A stretch of DNA of 48,449 nucleotides, from positions 1-48,449 of the forward strand of contig CACWUS010000009.1 of NCBI GenBank assembly GCA_902764145.1. The letters are read 5' to 3'. The stretch comes from an uncultured Erysipelotrichaceae bacterium (GTDB lineage: Bacteria; Bacillota_I; Bacilli_A; RF39; UBA660). How positions within the stretch are numbered: the first letter of the stretch is position 1; every line of letters begins with the position of its first letter. The translations under genes were made by a program, and so were the position numbers. Under the pieces are notes generated by a model, which made no database searches, had not been told where the DNA came from, and worked only from the letters and a program-made list of their open reading frames with translations. This document shows positions 24,577 through 33,144 of this stretch, one piece after another.

Positions 24577-25719
24577 ATGATATTAAGTATTTGTGATAAT
24601 TTAGATATTTTAAGAATATTAAGAATTGTTAAAACAGCTATATTACTTATTAAAATAGTTGTACCAATAATTCTTATTGTTTCTTGTATGATAGAAGTTA
24701 TCAGTATAATAACATCTAATGATGTTGAAATAAGTGGAAAACTATTAAAAAGCTGGGTAAGAAAGGTAATCGCAGCATTACTTATATTCTTAATTCCTAC
24801 TTTTATTAATCTTCTTGCTGACTTAGGAAGTGCTGATACAAATGAAATAGCAAAATGCTTTCAAAATTCAACTAATGAAAGAATTGAAGAACTTACAATA
24901 GAACAAGCTAAAAAATATATAGTTCAAGCAAAAGAATCATTATCAAATCCAGATTATTATGTAGCTAATAGAATGGTTAATAAAATTAAAACTGATAGTG
25001 TTAAAAATGAATTAACAAAAGAATTAGAATTAATTAGTTCTTATATTAGTATGAGAAATGAAATATATGAACTTGCTAAAAAATATGATTCTGAAAAATA
25101 TAAATCATTAAAAGCTAAACTTGAAGCAATAAGTGATGAAAAGATAAGAGAAAGACTCTTAAAAGAATTTGAAGAGAATGTTAAAAGTAGAGATATTGGA
25201 TGGTGGTGGCCAGTTGGTAGTAAACAAACCACTACACTTAATGGAGTAACTTATGCTGAAGGTGAACCTGCCACAACAAGAATAACAGCCTACTTTGGAG
25301 GCAATGATGCAGTTCATAAAGGACTTGGTGGTGGACATGGCGCTATAGATATCGGAGCATATAGAGATAATGTAATCGCATCTAAAAGTGGAACTGTAGT
25401 ATATCCTGGAAAAAATGATAGAATAGATTATCCAGATCAAGCAATAAAACCTGATGAAAATGGAAAATATAATTGTGCTGGTCTAAATGGAAATTATGTA
25501 AAAATAGATCATGGAGATGGTATCACAACATTATATCAACACTTATATAAAAACACCATAACTGTGAGAGCTGGAGACCATGTAGAGCAAGGTCAAGTAA
25601 TTGGTATATCAGGAAGTAGTGGTTGTTCTTCAGGACCTCACCTACACTTCCAAATGGAATTAAATGGAACTAGAATTGATCCACTTAATTATGTTTCATC
25701 TAGTAATCCAAGACCATAA
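24577..25719 (+). CDS. M23 metallopeptidase with an N-terminal double-helix membrane domain
   Basis: In 380 residues, two hydrophobic helices (about 18-40 and 66-86) form an N-terminal unit resembling VirB2/TrbC-type pilin membrane domains. A coiled, charged region (about 100-210) has KLEAISDEKIRERLLKEFEE. The peptidase domain (about 215-380) has the zinc motif GGGHGAIDIGA (His-x3-Asp), LYQHLY, and the second pair GPHLHFQMELNG (HxH). All zinc ligands of LytM/M23 endopeptidases are present, so cleavage of peptidoglycan peptides at the membrane face is likely. It starts 8 bases after the L,D-transpeptidase stop with GAGG upstream, suggesting linked crosslinking and cleavage. Confidence 0.83.
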   Translation: MILSICDNLDILRILRIVKTAILLIKIVVPIILIVSCMIEVISIITSNDVEISGKLLKSWVRKVIAALLIFLIPTFINLLADLGSADTNEIAKCFQNSTNERIEELTIEQAKKYIVQAKESLSNPDYYVANRMVNKIKTDSVKNELTKELELISSYISMRNEIYELAKKYDSEKYKSLKAKLEAISDEKIRERLLKEFEENVKSRDIGWWWPVGSKQTTTLNGVTYAEGEPATTRITAYFGGNDAVHKGLGGGHGAIDIGAYRDNVIASKSGTVVYPGKNDRIDYPDQAIKPDENGKYNCAGLNGNYVKIDHGDGITTLYQHLYKNTITVRAGDHVEQGQVIGISGSSGCSSGPHLHFQMELNGTRIDPLNYVSSSNPRP

Positions 25720-25724
25720 AAAGG

Positions 25725-25746
25725 AATAGAAATATTTCTTTTTTTA
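25725..25746 (+). terminator. Possible terminator after the M23 gene
   Basis: A short AGAAA-TA-TTTCT hairpin followed by a run of T. The stem is weak. Confidence 0.4.
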
Positions 25747-25796
25747 GTTTCTTTATAAAAAATCGATTTTGTTATATAATATATTTAGGTGGTATT

Positions 25797-27131
25797 ATGT
25801 GGAAATTTTTTGTAATTTTAACTTGTAAATTTATAAATAAATTAAGTAAACTTACGCATCATGAAGGAAGCGTTATTGGTGGATATTATGCTTTAAAACT
25901 TGATAAAAATATTTTAAAGAAAATTAAATTACCTAAATATGTAATTGGAATAACTGGTTCAAGTGGAAAAAGTTCTTCTACAGAATTAATGTATAATATT
26001 TTAACTAAAAACAATTATTCTGTTGTTTATAATAAAGAAGGAAGTAATACTATTAATGCAATTACTGCTCTTATTTTAAATAACTCTACTCTTTTTGGCA
26101 AATTAAAAAAAGATGTATTACTAATGGAATTAGATGAACAGTTTATGAAGTACATTTTTAAATATATAACACCTACTCATTTAATGATTACAAATATTAC
26201 AAGGGATCAACCACCTAGAAACTCTCATCCAGAAAAAATATTTAATGAAATTAAAAATGCTATTCCAGAAGGAACGCATTTAATACTAAATACAGATGAT
26301 CCATTTGTAAATAGACTTAGAATAAATCATAAAGGCGCAATAACTACATATGGAATGAGTGAAAACAACTATTCATTTAAAAATAACTTAAATAATTTAG
26401 ATGCTGCATATTGCCCTCTATGCCATAAAAAGCTAGAATATGATTATTATCACTATGGACACATTGGTTCATATCATTGCCCTAAATATCATTTTAATAG
26501 AGGAACTCCAAATTTTGAAGCAAAGAATGTTGATGTTGATAATAAAACAATAGAAATAAGAGATAATAAAATAAATCTACCATCTGATTTCTTGTATACT
26601 GTTTATTTTGTAACTGGTTGCTATGCATTAAGCTTTGCAGTTGGAATTGAAGAAAAAGATATTATAAAAGTATTAAATAGTGAATCATTAAAAACAAAGA
26701 GATTAGAAATATATGATTATGATAAAAGAAAATGGCAAATGTTAGTAAGTAAAAATGAAAACAATTTAAGCTATAAGCAATCACTAGATTACATCATTCA
26801 TCAAAATGTTGATAAAACTATAATACTAGGATTTGATAATTCAAGTAGAAGATACAAAGAAAATGATATATCATGGATATGGGATATTGACTTTGAGGAA
26901 TTAAATGATTCAAAAGTTAAAAACATAATACTAATAGGAAGGTTCTGTAATGATATGCGTTTACGTATGGAATATGCAGGAATAGATAAAAACAAAATAC
27001 TTTTAGTAGAAGATTTAAAAGATTTACCAAATATAATTAAAAATAAAACTAAAGGAAATATTTATTCAATGGTATGTTTTGATAAAGAAATAGAACTTAA
27101 AAAAATAATCGAAGGTGAAAACAATGATTAA
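25797..27131 (+). CDS. murT: MurT-type Mur ligase (lipid II isoglutaminyl synthase subunit), divergent
   Basis: MurT with GatD amidates the D-Glu of lipid II. The 444-residue protein has the Mur ligase P-loop GITGSSGKSSSTELM (about residue 54; the usual form is TGTNGKTTT), the central ITNITRDQ and NTDDPFV segments and the MurT-specific four-Cys ribbon CPLCHKK...SYHCPKY (about residues 203-230). A C-terminal Mur domain with NDISWIWDIDFEEL follows. The usual AKNPAGFN-like motif of that domain reads VSKNENNLSYKQ, and the following acidic motif is altered (FDNSSRRYKEND), so the part that works with the glutaminase looks degenerate. It starts about 30 bases after a TATAAT-like element with GGTGG. 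gatD overlaps its end by 8 bases. Confidence 0.82.
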   Translation: MWKFFVILTCKFINKLSKLTHHEGSVIGGYYALKLDKNILKKIKLPKYVIGITGSSGKSSSTELMYNILTKNNYSVVYNKEGSNTINAITALILNNSTLFGKLKKDVLLMELDEQFMKYIFKYITPTHLMITNITRDQPPRNSHPEKIFNEIKNAIPEGTHLILNTDDPFVNRLRINHKGAITTYGMSENNYSFKNNLNNLDAAYCPLCHKKLEYDYYHYGHIGSYHCPKYHFNRGTPNFEAKNVDVDNKTIEIRDNKINLPSDFLYTVYFVTGCYALSFAVGIEEKDIIKVLNSESLKTKRLEIYDYDKRKWQMLVSKNENNLSYKQSLDYIIHQNVDKTIILGFDNSSRRYKENDISWIWDIDFEELNDSKVKNIILIGRFCNDMRLRMEYAGIDKNKILLVEDLKDLPNIIKNKTKGNIYSMVCFDKEIELKKIIEGENND

Positions 27132-27846
27132 TGTATTACATTTATATTATGATTTATTAAATTTATATGGTGAAAATGCTAATACTAGATGTATAAAAAG
27201 ATCACTTGAATTAAATAAAATAAAAGTTAGAGTTGATTTAAAAAGTATAAATGATGATATTGATTTTGATAAGTATGACATCATTTATATTGGACAAGGT
27301 AGCGAAGAAAATTTATTATTAGCGCTTAACGATATCAACAAAAGAAAAAATGATTTAAAAAAATATATAGAAGAAGACAAATGTTTAATTTTAACTGGTA
27401 ATGCAATGGATTTATTTGGGAAATATATAAAAACAAATAATGAAAAAATAAAAGCACTAAATATATTTGATTATACAACTGAGTTTATAAATGAAAGTAC
27501 ATTTAAAAATGCCTCTAAAGATAGAATTGTTGGTCAAATAGAAGGAACAACTACTTTAATAGATAAAAAAATAATAGGCTTTCAAAATAGATGTGATATA
27601 AACTATAATATTAAAACTCCACTATTTAAATTAGATGAGAAATATTCAAATGATTTAAAAAATAATAATGAAGGATTTAAATATAAAAATGTTTATGCAA
27701 CACATATAATTGGTCCATTATTAATACGTAATCCATATTTAACAGACTACATGTTAAAAAATGTTTGTGAAAAGAAAAATCTTAAATATGAAATAAGTGA
27801 TGAATTATCAATCAAAGCATATGAAAAGTATCTAGAAATGATCTAG
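27124..27846 (+). CDS. gatD: GatD-like glutamine amidotransferase subunit lacking catalytic Cys and His
   Basis: Partner of MurT; GatD normally takes ammonia from glutamine. The fold is clear in 240 residues: LYYDLLNLYGENANTR at the start, DIIYIGQGSEENLL, a nucleophile-elbow region and HIIGPLLIRNPYLTDYML near the end. But the elbow, normally CGGYQLLG, reads TGNAMDLFG (about 91-99) with no Cys at that point, and the catalytic His before GP is Ile196. A Cys at 87 and a His at 194 are displaced. Glutaminase activity is probably lost. I chose ATG 27124 (MINVLHL) since GAAGGTG lies just upstream; the 27115 start has none. It ends on the shared terminator with psd. Confidence 0.75.
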   Translation: MINVLHLYYDLLNLYGENANTRCIKRSLELNKIKVRVDLKSINDDIDFDKYDIIYIGQGSEENLLLALNDINKRKNDLKKYIEEDKCLILTGNAMDLFGKYIKTNNEKIKALNIFDYTTEFINESTFKNASKDRIVGQIEGTTTLIDKKIIGFQNRCDINYNIKTPLFKLDEKYSNDLKNNNEGFKYKNVYATHIIGPLLIRNPYLTDYMLKNVCEKKNLKYEISDELSIKAYEKYLEMI

Positions 27847-27855
27847 ATACTTTTT
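27826..27855. terminator. Shared bidirectional terminator of gatD and psd
   Basis: AAGTATCTAG pairs with CTAGATACTT (27826-27852), then T-run. The CTAG in the stem supplies a TAG stop to each convergent gene; the genes overlap by 4 bases. Confidence 0.8.
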
Positions 27856-28742
27856 ATTCTACTAATTATTTTATTTATAAATTTTGATTTGCCAATACCT
27901 TCCCCATATTTAACAATTGTTTCAATATTTTCAAGTGAATTTTCCATAATATCTTTATCAATGTTAATAATATTCTTTTTAACCAACAATACTATTGTTG
28001 AACCGCCAAATTCGAAATAACCTTTTTCTTCACCTTTTTTAAATTCATAATCTTTGTGATTATTCTTAATTCTACCTACTCCAAGTGCACCAATATCTAT
28101 ATCAATTACTTTACCAAAGTTTTTTGTATTAAGAACTGTCCATTCTCTTGAATTAGTTTTATAAAAATTATAGTTTTTTAATGATATAGGTTGAACAGTA
28201 TGAAATACTCCTTTTATATAATAATTATCTGTTTTACTACCACTATCAATATAACAATATCTATGATAATTATCTGTTGATAGTCTAAATACCAATGCAT
28301 AACCATCTTTATATTCATTCATAATATCTTTATCTATTAAAGTATCTATACTATAATATGAATCTTTTATTTTTAATGTTAAATCTTCATTTATTTTATA
28401 TACTAGTAGTTTACTATCACAAGGAGAAATAAATATATCTCTTCTTGCATTTATTGGTCTTTTATAAGGAATAACTTTTCTTGTAAAAAATTCATTATAT
28501 GATTTATAATTTTTAGCTTCATATTCAAAAGTATTAATATTATTTTTATCAACAAATTTGTTTATTTTATGTTTAGATAATCTACTATTCATATAAAAAC
28601 CAATCAAATTAGAAATTGGCTTAGTAATCATAACTTTCAATAATACTCTTCCTATAAAATTCCCATAAAAAAAATTAAGAGCCTTACTAGACTCTGTAAT
28701 AATATTTTCTTTACTATTTCTTTGTCTTGAATAATATATCAT
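27843..28742 (-). CDS. psd: Phosphatidylserine decarboxylase
   Basis: Converts phosphatidylserine to phosphatidylethanolamine at the membrane, using a pyruvoyl group made by self-cleavage. In 299 residues the family features are the FFTRKVIPYKRPI block (about residue 85), SPCDSKLL with the Asp of the maturation triad, a DNYHRYCYID segment with the conserved His, and FEFGGSTIVLLV near residue 255. Self-cleavage occurs between Gly and Ser of GGST (LGST in E. coli). These elements are intact, so the enzyme should mature. It overlaps pssA by 4 bases, making a two-step PS-to-PE operon. Confidence 0.92.
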   Translation of the reverse strand: MIYYSRQRNSKENIITESSKALNFFYGNFIGRVLLKVMITKPISNLIGFYMNSRLSKHKINKFVDKNNINTFEYEAKNYKSYNEFFTRKVIPYKRPINARRDIFISPCDSKLLVYKINEDLTLKIKDSYYSIDTLIDKDIMNEYKDGYALVFRLSTDNYHRYCYIDSGSKTDNYYIKGVFHTVQPISLKNYNFYKTNSREWTVLNTKNFGKVIDIDIGALGVGRIKNNHKDYEFKKGEEKGYFEFGGSTIVLLVKKNIINIDKDIMENSLENIETIVKYGEGIGKSKFINKIISRIKSI

Positions 28743-29359
28743 ATAAATCTACGTATAGAAAGAATTAACAATATTTCTATAACTCCTATTATTATAAATA
28801 AAATCATTGTTTTTGTTTGAGGTTTTTTAACTTTTATCCTACTAATAAATAATAATCCAACTATTAATAATAATGCACCATATATATATACGAAATATGG
28901 TCCAATAAATTTTTTAAATATCCATAAAAATGGAAATATTAATGCAGATGAAGTAACAGGAAGACCAATATACTCTTTTACAGGACCATTACCCTTTCTC
29001 ATTATTTCAAGTACATTAAAATATGCAAGTCTAATTAATGCAGCTAATGGATAAAAAACTATAATTGGAATCAAATAACTTTTATTAATACCCAAATGAT
29101 ATCCAATAACAGCAGGAAGAATACCAAAACAAACTAAATCTGATAAACTATCAAGTTGAATACCAAAATGTTTTTCTTCTTCAGTTCTTCTTTTTTTAGT
29201 TCTTGCTACCTTTCCATCAAACATATCACATAAACCTGAAAACATTAAACATATAATTCCAGTAAATAAATGTCCAGTGGACGCAGATAGTATACCAAGT
29301 ACGCCTGACGCAAAACCTAAATATGTTAATATAACTGTATAATCGTAAAATCCTATCAT
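28739..29359 (-). CDS. pssA: CDP-diacylglycerol-serine O-phosphatidyltransferase
   Basis: Makes phosphatidylserine from CDP-diacylglycerol and serine. The protein is about 206 residues with roughly six membrane helices. The CDP-alcohol phosphatidyltransferase motif spans about residues 45-72: CDMFDGKVAR, then FGIQLDSLSD, matching DGxxAR...GxxxDxxxD with all Asp residues. I used ATG 29359 (MIGFYDY) behind GAGGTG; the frame also has a GTG at 29365 that overlaps the Shine-Dalgarno. Operon partner of psd. Confidence 0.9.
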   Translation of the reverse strand: MIGFYDYTVILTYLGFASGVLGILSASTGHLFTGIICLMFSGLCDMFDGKVARTKKRRTEEEKHFGIQLDSLSDLVCFGILPAVIGYHLGINKSYLIPIIVFYPLAALIRLAYFNVLEIMRKGNGPVKEYIGLPVTSSALIFPFLWIFKKFIGPYFVYIYGALLLIVGLLFISRIKVKKPQTKTMILFIIIGVIEILLILSIRRFI

Positions 29360-29412
29360 AATCACACCTCAAATTAATTATACTAATATTTTTATTAAAA
29401 TGCAAATCTACA

Positions 29413-29441
29413 TTAAAAAGAAAGTTCATAAGAACTTTCTA
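29413..29441 (-). terminator. Terminator of leuS
   Basis: Minus-strand AGAAAGTTC-TTAT-GAACTTTCT stem followed by TTTT, starting in the leuS stop region. Confidence 0.8.
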
Positions 29442-31841
29442 TTTAACAACAATATTAACTATTTTATTTGGAACAACTATTTCTTTGATAATTTCTTTAC
29501 CTTCAATATGTTTAATAACATTTTCTTGACTACGCGCCATATCTAATAAAACTTCCTTACTAGCATTAATTGGTGCTGTAAATGTAGCTCTTAGTTTTCC
29601 ATTAACAGAACAAGCAATATTTACTACATCTTCTGTCATATTATTTTCATCATATTTAGGAAATTCACTTTCATAGAATGGTTTTCCAAGTTTAGCTATT
29701 TCGTTTAATTCTTCAGTAATATGTGGAGCAATTGGATTTAATAAATGAAGAATTGTTCTATAATCTTTCTTAGTGATATTATCATGTTTTTCATATTCAT
29801 TAGATAAAATCATTAAAGCAGAAACAGCAGTATTATAATTCATTGTATTAATATCTTCTTCTACTTTTTTGATTGTTTTATTAATCAATATTTCTAAATC
29901 TTTTGTATATTCATCCTTATCAATAACCTTATCTTTTAATCTATAAATCTTATCTAAGAATCTTTTACATCCTTTAAGTCCATTTTCACTCCAAGATGCA
30001 TCCTTTGAATAATCTCCTATAAACATTTCATATGTTCTAAGAGCATCTGCGCCATATTCTTTAACCATATCATCAGGATTTACTACATTTCCTTTTGATT
30101 TACTCATTTTTTCGCCATTTTCACCAAGTATCATTCCATGACTAACACGTTTTTTAAATGGTTCTTCTGTAGGTACTAATCCTTGATCATATAAGAATTC
30201 ATGCCAAAATCTTGCATATAATAAGTGTCTAGTTGCATGTTCCATACCACCATTATAGTAATCTACCATTCCCCAGTATTTTAATGCATCTTTTCCTACA
30301 AATTCTTGTGTATTATGTGGATCCATGAATCTTAACCAATACCAACTAGAACCAGCCCAGTTTGGCATAGTATCAGTTTCACGTTTTGCTGGTCCACCAC
30401 ACTCAGGACAAGTAGTATTTACCCAATCAGTTACATTAGCAAGAGGACTTTCTCCATTTTCTGTTGGCTCATATGATGGTACATCTGGTAATACTAATGG
30501 TAATTCATTTTCTGGTACTCTTACCCATCCACATTTTTCACAATGTATCATTGGAATTGGTTCACCCCAGAATCTTTGTCTACTAAAAATCCAATCTTGT
30601 AATTTATAATTTACTCTTTTTCTTCCTACACCTTTATTCTCTAAAATACTAATCATTTTAGATATTGACTCTTTTTTGTTTGTATATCCATTTAATTCTC
30701 CAGAGTTAATCATTTCTCCATCACCTGTATAAGCTTCTTTAGAAATGTCTCCTCCTTTAATAACTTCTATAATTGGAATTCCGAATTTATTTGCAAATTC
30801 AAAGTCTCTTTCATCATGAGCAGGAACTGCCATAATAGCACCTGTTCCATAGTTTGCAAGTACATAATCACTTATCCAAACTTCAACTTTTTCATTATTA
30901 ACAGGATTAATAACTTCAAATCCTTCTAATTTAACACCTGTTTTTTCACGAGTTAAATCTGTTCTTTCTATTTCAGTTTTACTAGCTGCATATTCTTGAT
31001 ACTTTTTTACTTCATCCATATTTTTAATTTTAGAAGCATATTTTTCTATAAATTTATGTTCTGGTGACATAACCATAAATGTTACACCATATAAAGTATC
31101 AGGACGAGTAGTAAATACTTGTAATATATCGTCTTCACCATCTATTTTAAAATCAACTTCTGCTCCTTCACTTCTTCCTATCCAATTAATTTGAGCAGTC
31201 TTAATTTTATCCATAAATTCTGTTTTATCAAGTCCTTCTAATAATCTATCTGCATAAGTGCTCATCGCAAGCATCCATTGACTCTTCAATTTCTTTTCAG
31301 TTTTATTTCCACATCTTTCACATACTCCACCTTCGGCATCCTCATTTGACAAAACCGTTAAGCAATTTGGACACCAGTTAACTTCTTTTTCTGCTTTATA
31401 TGCAAGACCAGCTTTATGAAATTGTAAAAATTGCCATTGAGTCCATTTATAATATTCTGGATCAGTTGTTGCAAATTCACGAGACCAATCAAATGAAAAA
31501 CCAAGTTTCATCATTTGTGTTTTAAATGTTTTTATACTATTTTTGACCATTTCTGCAGGATAAACATGATTTTTTATTGCATATTGTTCAGCTGGTGCTC
31601 CGAAAGCATCAAATCCCATTGGAAATAATACATTATATCCTTGCATTCTTTTAATTCTTGCCATCGCATCAAGTGCTGTATAACTCCTTACATGTCCTAC
31701 ATGAAGTCCACTACCACTTGGATAAGGGAATTCTACTAACAAATAATACTTTTCCTTATCACTATCATTATATGCTTTAAAGCAATCACTATCTAACCAT
31801 TTCTTTTGCCATTTTTCTTCTATTTCACTAAAATTATACAT
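29439..31841 (-). CDS. leuS: Leucyl-tRNA synthetase
   Basis: Class I synthetase of 800 residues. The N-terminal HIGH-type motif is PSGSGLHVGHVRSYT (about residue 40), with a zinc-binding insertion CPNCLTVLSNEDAEGG...CERCG (about 155-178). The CP1 editing domain has TTRPDTLYG and VPAHDERD with its conserved Asp, and a second zinc-ribbon-like part (CEKCGW and CPECGG) follows. The KMSKS signature comes next (EKMSKSKGNV, about residue 575), then the anticodon-binding and C-terminal domains. All catalytic and editing motifs are present. The start overlaps the upstream small membrane gene by 8 bases, so both are under T-box control. Confidence 0.97.
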   Translation of the reverse strand: MYNFSEIEEKWQKKWLDSDCFKAYNDSDKEKYYLLVEFPYPSGSGLHVGHVRSYTALDAMARIKRMQGYNVLFPMGFDAFGAPAEQYAIKNHVYPAEMVKNSIKTFKTQMMKLGFSFDWSREFATTDPEYYKWTQWQFLQFHKAGLAYKAEKEVNWCPNCLTVLSNEDAEGGVCERCGNKTEKKLKSQWMLAMSTYADRLLEGLDKTEFMDKIKTAQINWIGRSEGAEVDFKIDGEDDILQVFTTRPDTLYGVTFMVMSPEHKFIEKYASKIKNMDEVKKYQEYAASKTEIERTDLTREKTGVKLEGFEVINPVNNEKVEVWISDYVLANYGTGAIMAVPAHDERDFEFANKFGIPIIEVIKGGDISKEAYTGDGEMINSGELNGYTNKKESISKMISILENKGVGRKRVNYKLQDWIFSRQRFWGEPIPMIHCEKCGWVRVPENELPLVLPDVPSYEPTENGESPLANVTDWVNTTCPECGGPAKRETDTMPNWAGSSWYWLRFMDPHNTQEFVGKDALKYWGMVDYYNGGMEHATRHLLYARFWHEFLYDQGLVPTEEPFKKRVSHGMILGENGEKMSKSKGNVVNPDDMVKEYGADALRTYEMFIGDYSKDASWSENGLKGCKRFLDKIYRLKDKVIDKDEYTKDLEILINKTIKKVEEDINTMNYNTAVSALMILSNEYEKHDNITKKDYRTILHLLNPIAPHITEELNEIAKLGKPFYESEFPKYDENNMTEDVVNIACSVNGKLRATFTAPINASKEVLLDMARSQENVIKHIEGKEIIKEIVVPNKIVNIVVK

Positions 31842-32199
31842 TTTTTTGTTCCTCCTTGTTTTTTAAATATCTACCTGCTATTTCAAACAGTGAATAAATT
31901 AATACAAATATTACTACAAAACATACAGCAACCTTTAACCAAAAGTTATTTATATGAAGTATTAATGTTGCAGTAAATGAGATAATAAATGAATTTATTA
32001 TTGTTACTACTTTTAAAACACTTTTATACTCTGTTTTTCTCATATCTAAATTATATCTAGCAATAAATATTTTAACTACATCATTTTTCTTTAATTTTGA
32101 GTATTCTTTTTTCTTCTTATTTAAAAACACTGTATAAACGAGGTAAAAAAGTAAGAATAATAATACAAAGTCGTATAAAAACATAACTACATTTTCCAT
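31834..32199 (-). CDS. Small two- to three-helix membrane protein upstream of leuS; unknown
   Basis: I do not recognise this 121-residue protein. It has an N-terminal helix (MFLYDFVLLFLLFYLVYTVFL), a basic cytoplasmic loop (KKKKEYSKLKKND) with a KIFIARYNLDMRKTEY stretch, and two more helices (about 65-100) before a charged tail (KNKEEQKNV). The ATG at 32199 has GAGGAG eight bases upstream; the TTG frame extension at 32214 overlaps it. It is the first gene under the leucine T-box and is coupled to leuS. This suggests a leucine-related or leuS-linked role, but nothing in the sequence proves transport. Confidence 0.65.
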   Translation of the reverse strand: MENVVMFLYDFVLLFLLFYLVYTVFLNKKKKEYSKLKKNDVVKIFIARYNLDMRKTEYKSVLKVVTIINSFIISFTATLILHINNFWLKVAVCFVVIFVLIYSLFEIAGRYLKNKEEQKNV

Positions 32200-32212
32200 A
32201 ATAATTCTCCTC

Positions 32213-32417
32213 AAAAATAAAAACTTTATAACTTAAGGATGAGTTTAACCCACGGTACCACCTTAATTCATAAAGTTTTATGCATCTTAATATTGTTAAC
32301 GCCAATCTACGATTATTTCTAAAAAAGCAAGTTCAATTAATTCAATTATTAGTTTACACCAACCACTAATTCTCTTTAAAAATTCTTAATTTACTACTCT
32401 CTTCATCAGCGAAATAC
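32213..32417 (-). promoter_or_regulatory. T-box riboswitch, leucine-type
   Basis: On the minus strand the leader begins near 32417. It shows an AGTA-box-like element (GAGAGTAGTAAATTA), a distal stem I region, a candidate specifier CTT (Leu, 32329-32331, in GAACTTGC) and the T-box AAGGTGGTACCGTGGGTT (32247-32264). The competing terminator pairs 32261-32277 with 32222-32238, then a T-rich tract (32213-32221). Uncharged tRNA-Leu should favour antitermination and raise expression of the small membrane gene and leuS. The specifier call is my reading of the fold, not proven. Confidence 0.88.
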
Positions 32418-32423
32418 GAATAA

Positions 32424-32452
32424 ATTATACTACATAAATATTTTAAATTCAA
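32424..32452 (-). promoter_or_regulatory. Promoter of the T-box-leuS operon
   Basis: -35 TTGAAT (32447-32452), 17 bases, -10 TATAAT (32424-32429) on the minus strand, placing the start near 32417, just before the T-box leader. Confidence 0.75.
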
Positions 32453-32467
32453 CAAAATTTTATTCAA

Positions 32468-32551
32468 TTATATATTTTCAACTTTATATGGATTATAATT
32501 TTCTAAATGTTCACCTAATGATTTTTCACTTTCACCTTTGCTTTTTAATTG
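32468..32551 (-). pseudogene. Short coding-like remnant downstream of the orphan helper gene
   Basis: After the TAA of the 32552 gene, the same frame stays open for 27 codons (ending YNPYKVENI) to TAA at 32468-32470. No start codon or RBS is present. It may be the last piece of a deleted effector or simply chance. The stop context is TAA-CAA-TTA, noted only as a curiosity. Confidence 0.25.
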
Positions 32552-33067
32552 TTATGCAACATAAACTGTAATTGTTTTATATTTAACAATATGTCCACAC
32601 TCTGCTTTTTGAAGTCTTGCATCCTTAAGTGCTGTTCTTGTTTCATTCCTTTTAGTTTGCCATGTTTTTAACTCTTTATTGCAGTTTGTTTTCATTTGAG
32701 TTAATTCTGTACCTATTCTTACCATACAATTAATATTTCCATCAGTAATATTATAATTTATATGTGCATTATTTATTGTTGATTGAACTGAATTAAATTC
32801 TTGTTTTAAATCATTTATAATTGCTTTTTTTTCATCAATTTCACTACTTAGACTATTTAATTTATTTATTTGTGTGTTACAATTTTTTAGTTCATTATTT
32901 AAATTATCAATTGTTGCTTGCCATCCACTACGACATGCTTCTCTTGCATTAGCTGTTGCAGCTGAATCAACTACTTGTATAGTTTCATAATGTCCTGTTG
33001 AAACGGGTGATATATAGTCTTCAATAAAACGTTTTCTTTCACAAATCAATTCTTTTCTTACTATCAT
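32552..33067 (-). CDS. Coiled-coil cysteine-rich protein, orphan copy of the T7SS-linked helper
   Basis: This 171-residue all-helical protein is a close paralogue of the 38516 gene; I estimate roughly 60 percent identity by eye. Shared blocks include VVDSAAT, SGWQATIDNLNNELKNC, KNCNTQINKLNSL, ALKDARLQKAEC and the C-terminal VKYKTI-VYVA. Five cysteines keep their positions. The GWQ turn between helices is reminiscent of WXG-type hairpins, and the fold may resemble small T7SS partner proteins. No transmembrane segment or signal peptide is seen. The RBS is GGATGTGAT. Unlike its copy it has no effector gene behind it, only a short remnant. Function unknown. Confidence 0.6.
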   Translation of the reverse strand: MIVRKELICERKRFIEDYISPVSTGHYETIQVVDSAATANAREACRSGWQATIDNLNNELKNCNTQINKLNSLSSEIDEKKAIINDLKQEFNSVQSTINNAHINYNITDGNINCMVRIGTELTQMKTNCNKELKTWQTKRNETRTALKDARLQKAECGHIVKYKTITVYVA

Positions 33068-33120
33068 CCTATCACATCCAACTAAATTTTACTTTATTCT
33101 TAATATATTGTAAATAAAAT

Positions 33121-33144
33121 TAAAAAAGAAGTTTAACACTTCTT
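33121..33144 (-). terminator. Terminator of thiI operon
   Basis: Minus-strand AAGAAGT...ACTTCTT hairpin with a T-run, directly after the thiI stop. Confidence 0.75.

Noticed and set aside
30325..30609. Open frame on the plus strand inside leuS
   Set aside because: It is antisense to a highly conserved gene, has no RBS and no recognisable protein pattern.
32117..32305. Small minus-strand open frame across the leuS leader
   Set aside because: It lies over the T-box terminator and antiterminator, whose RNA structure explains the conservation.
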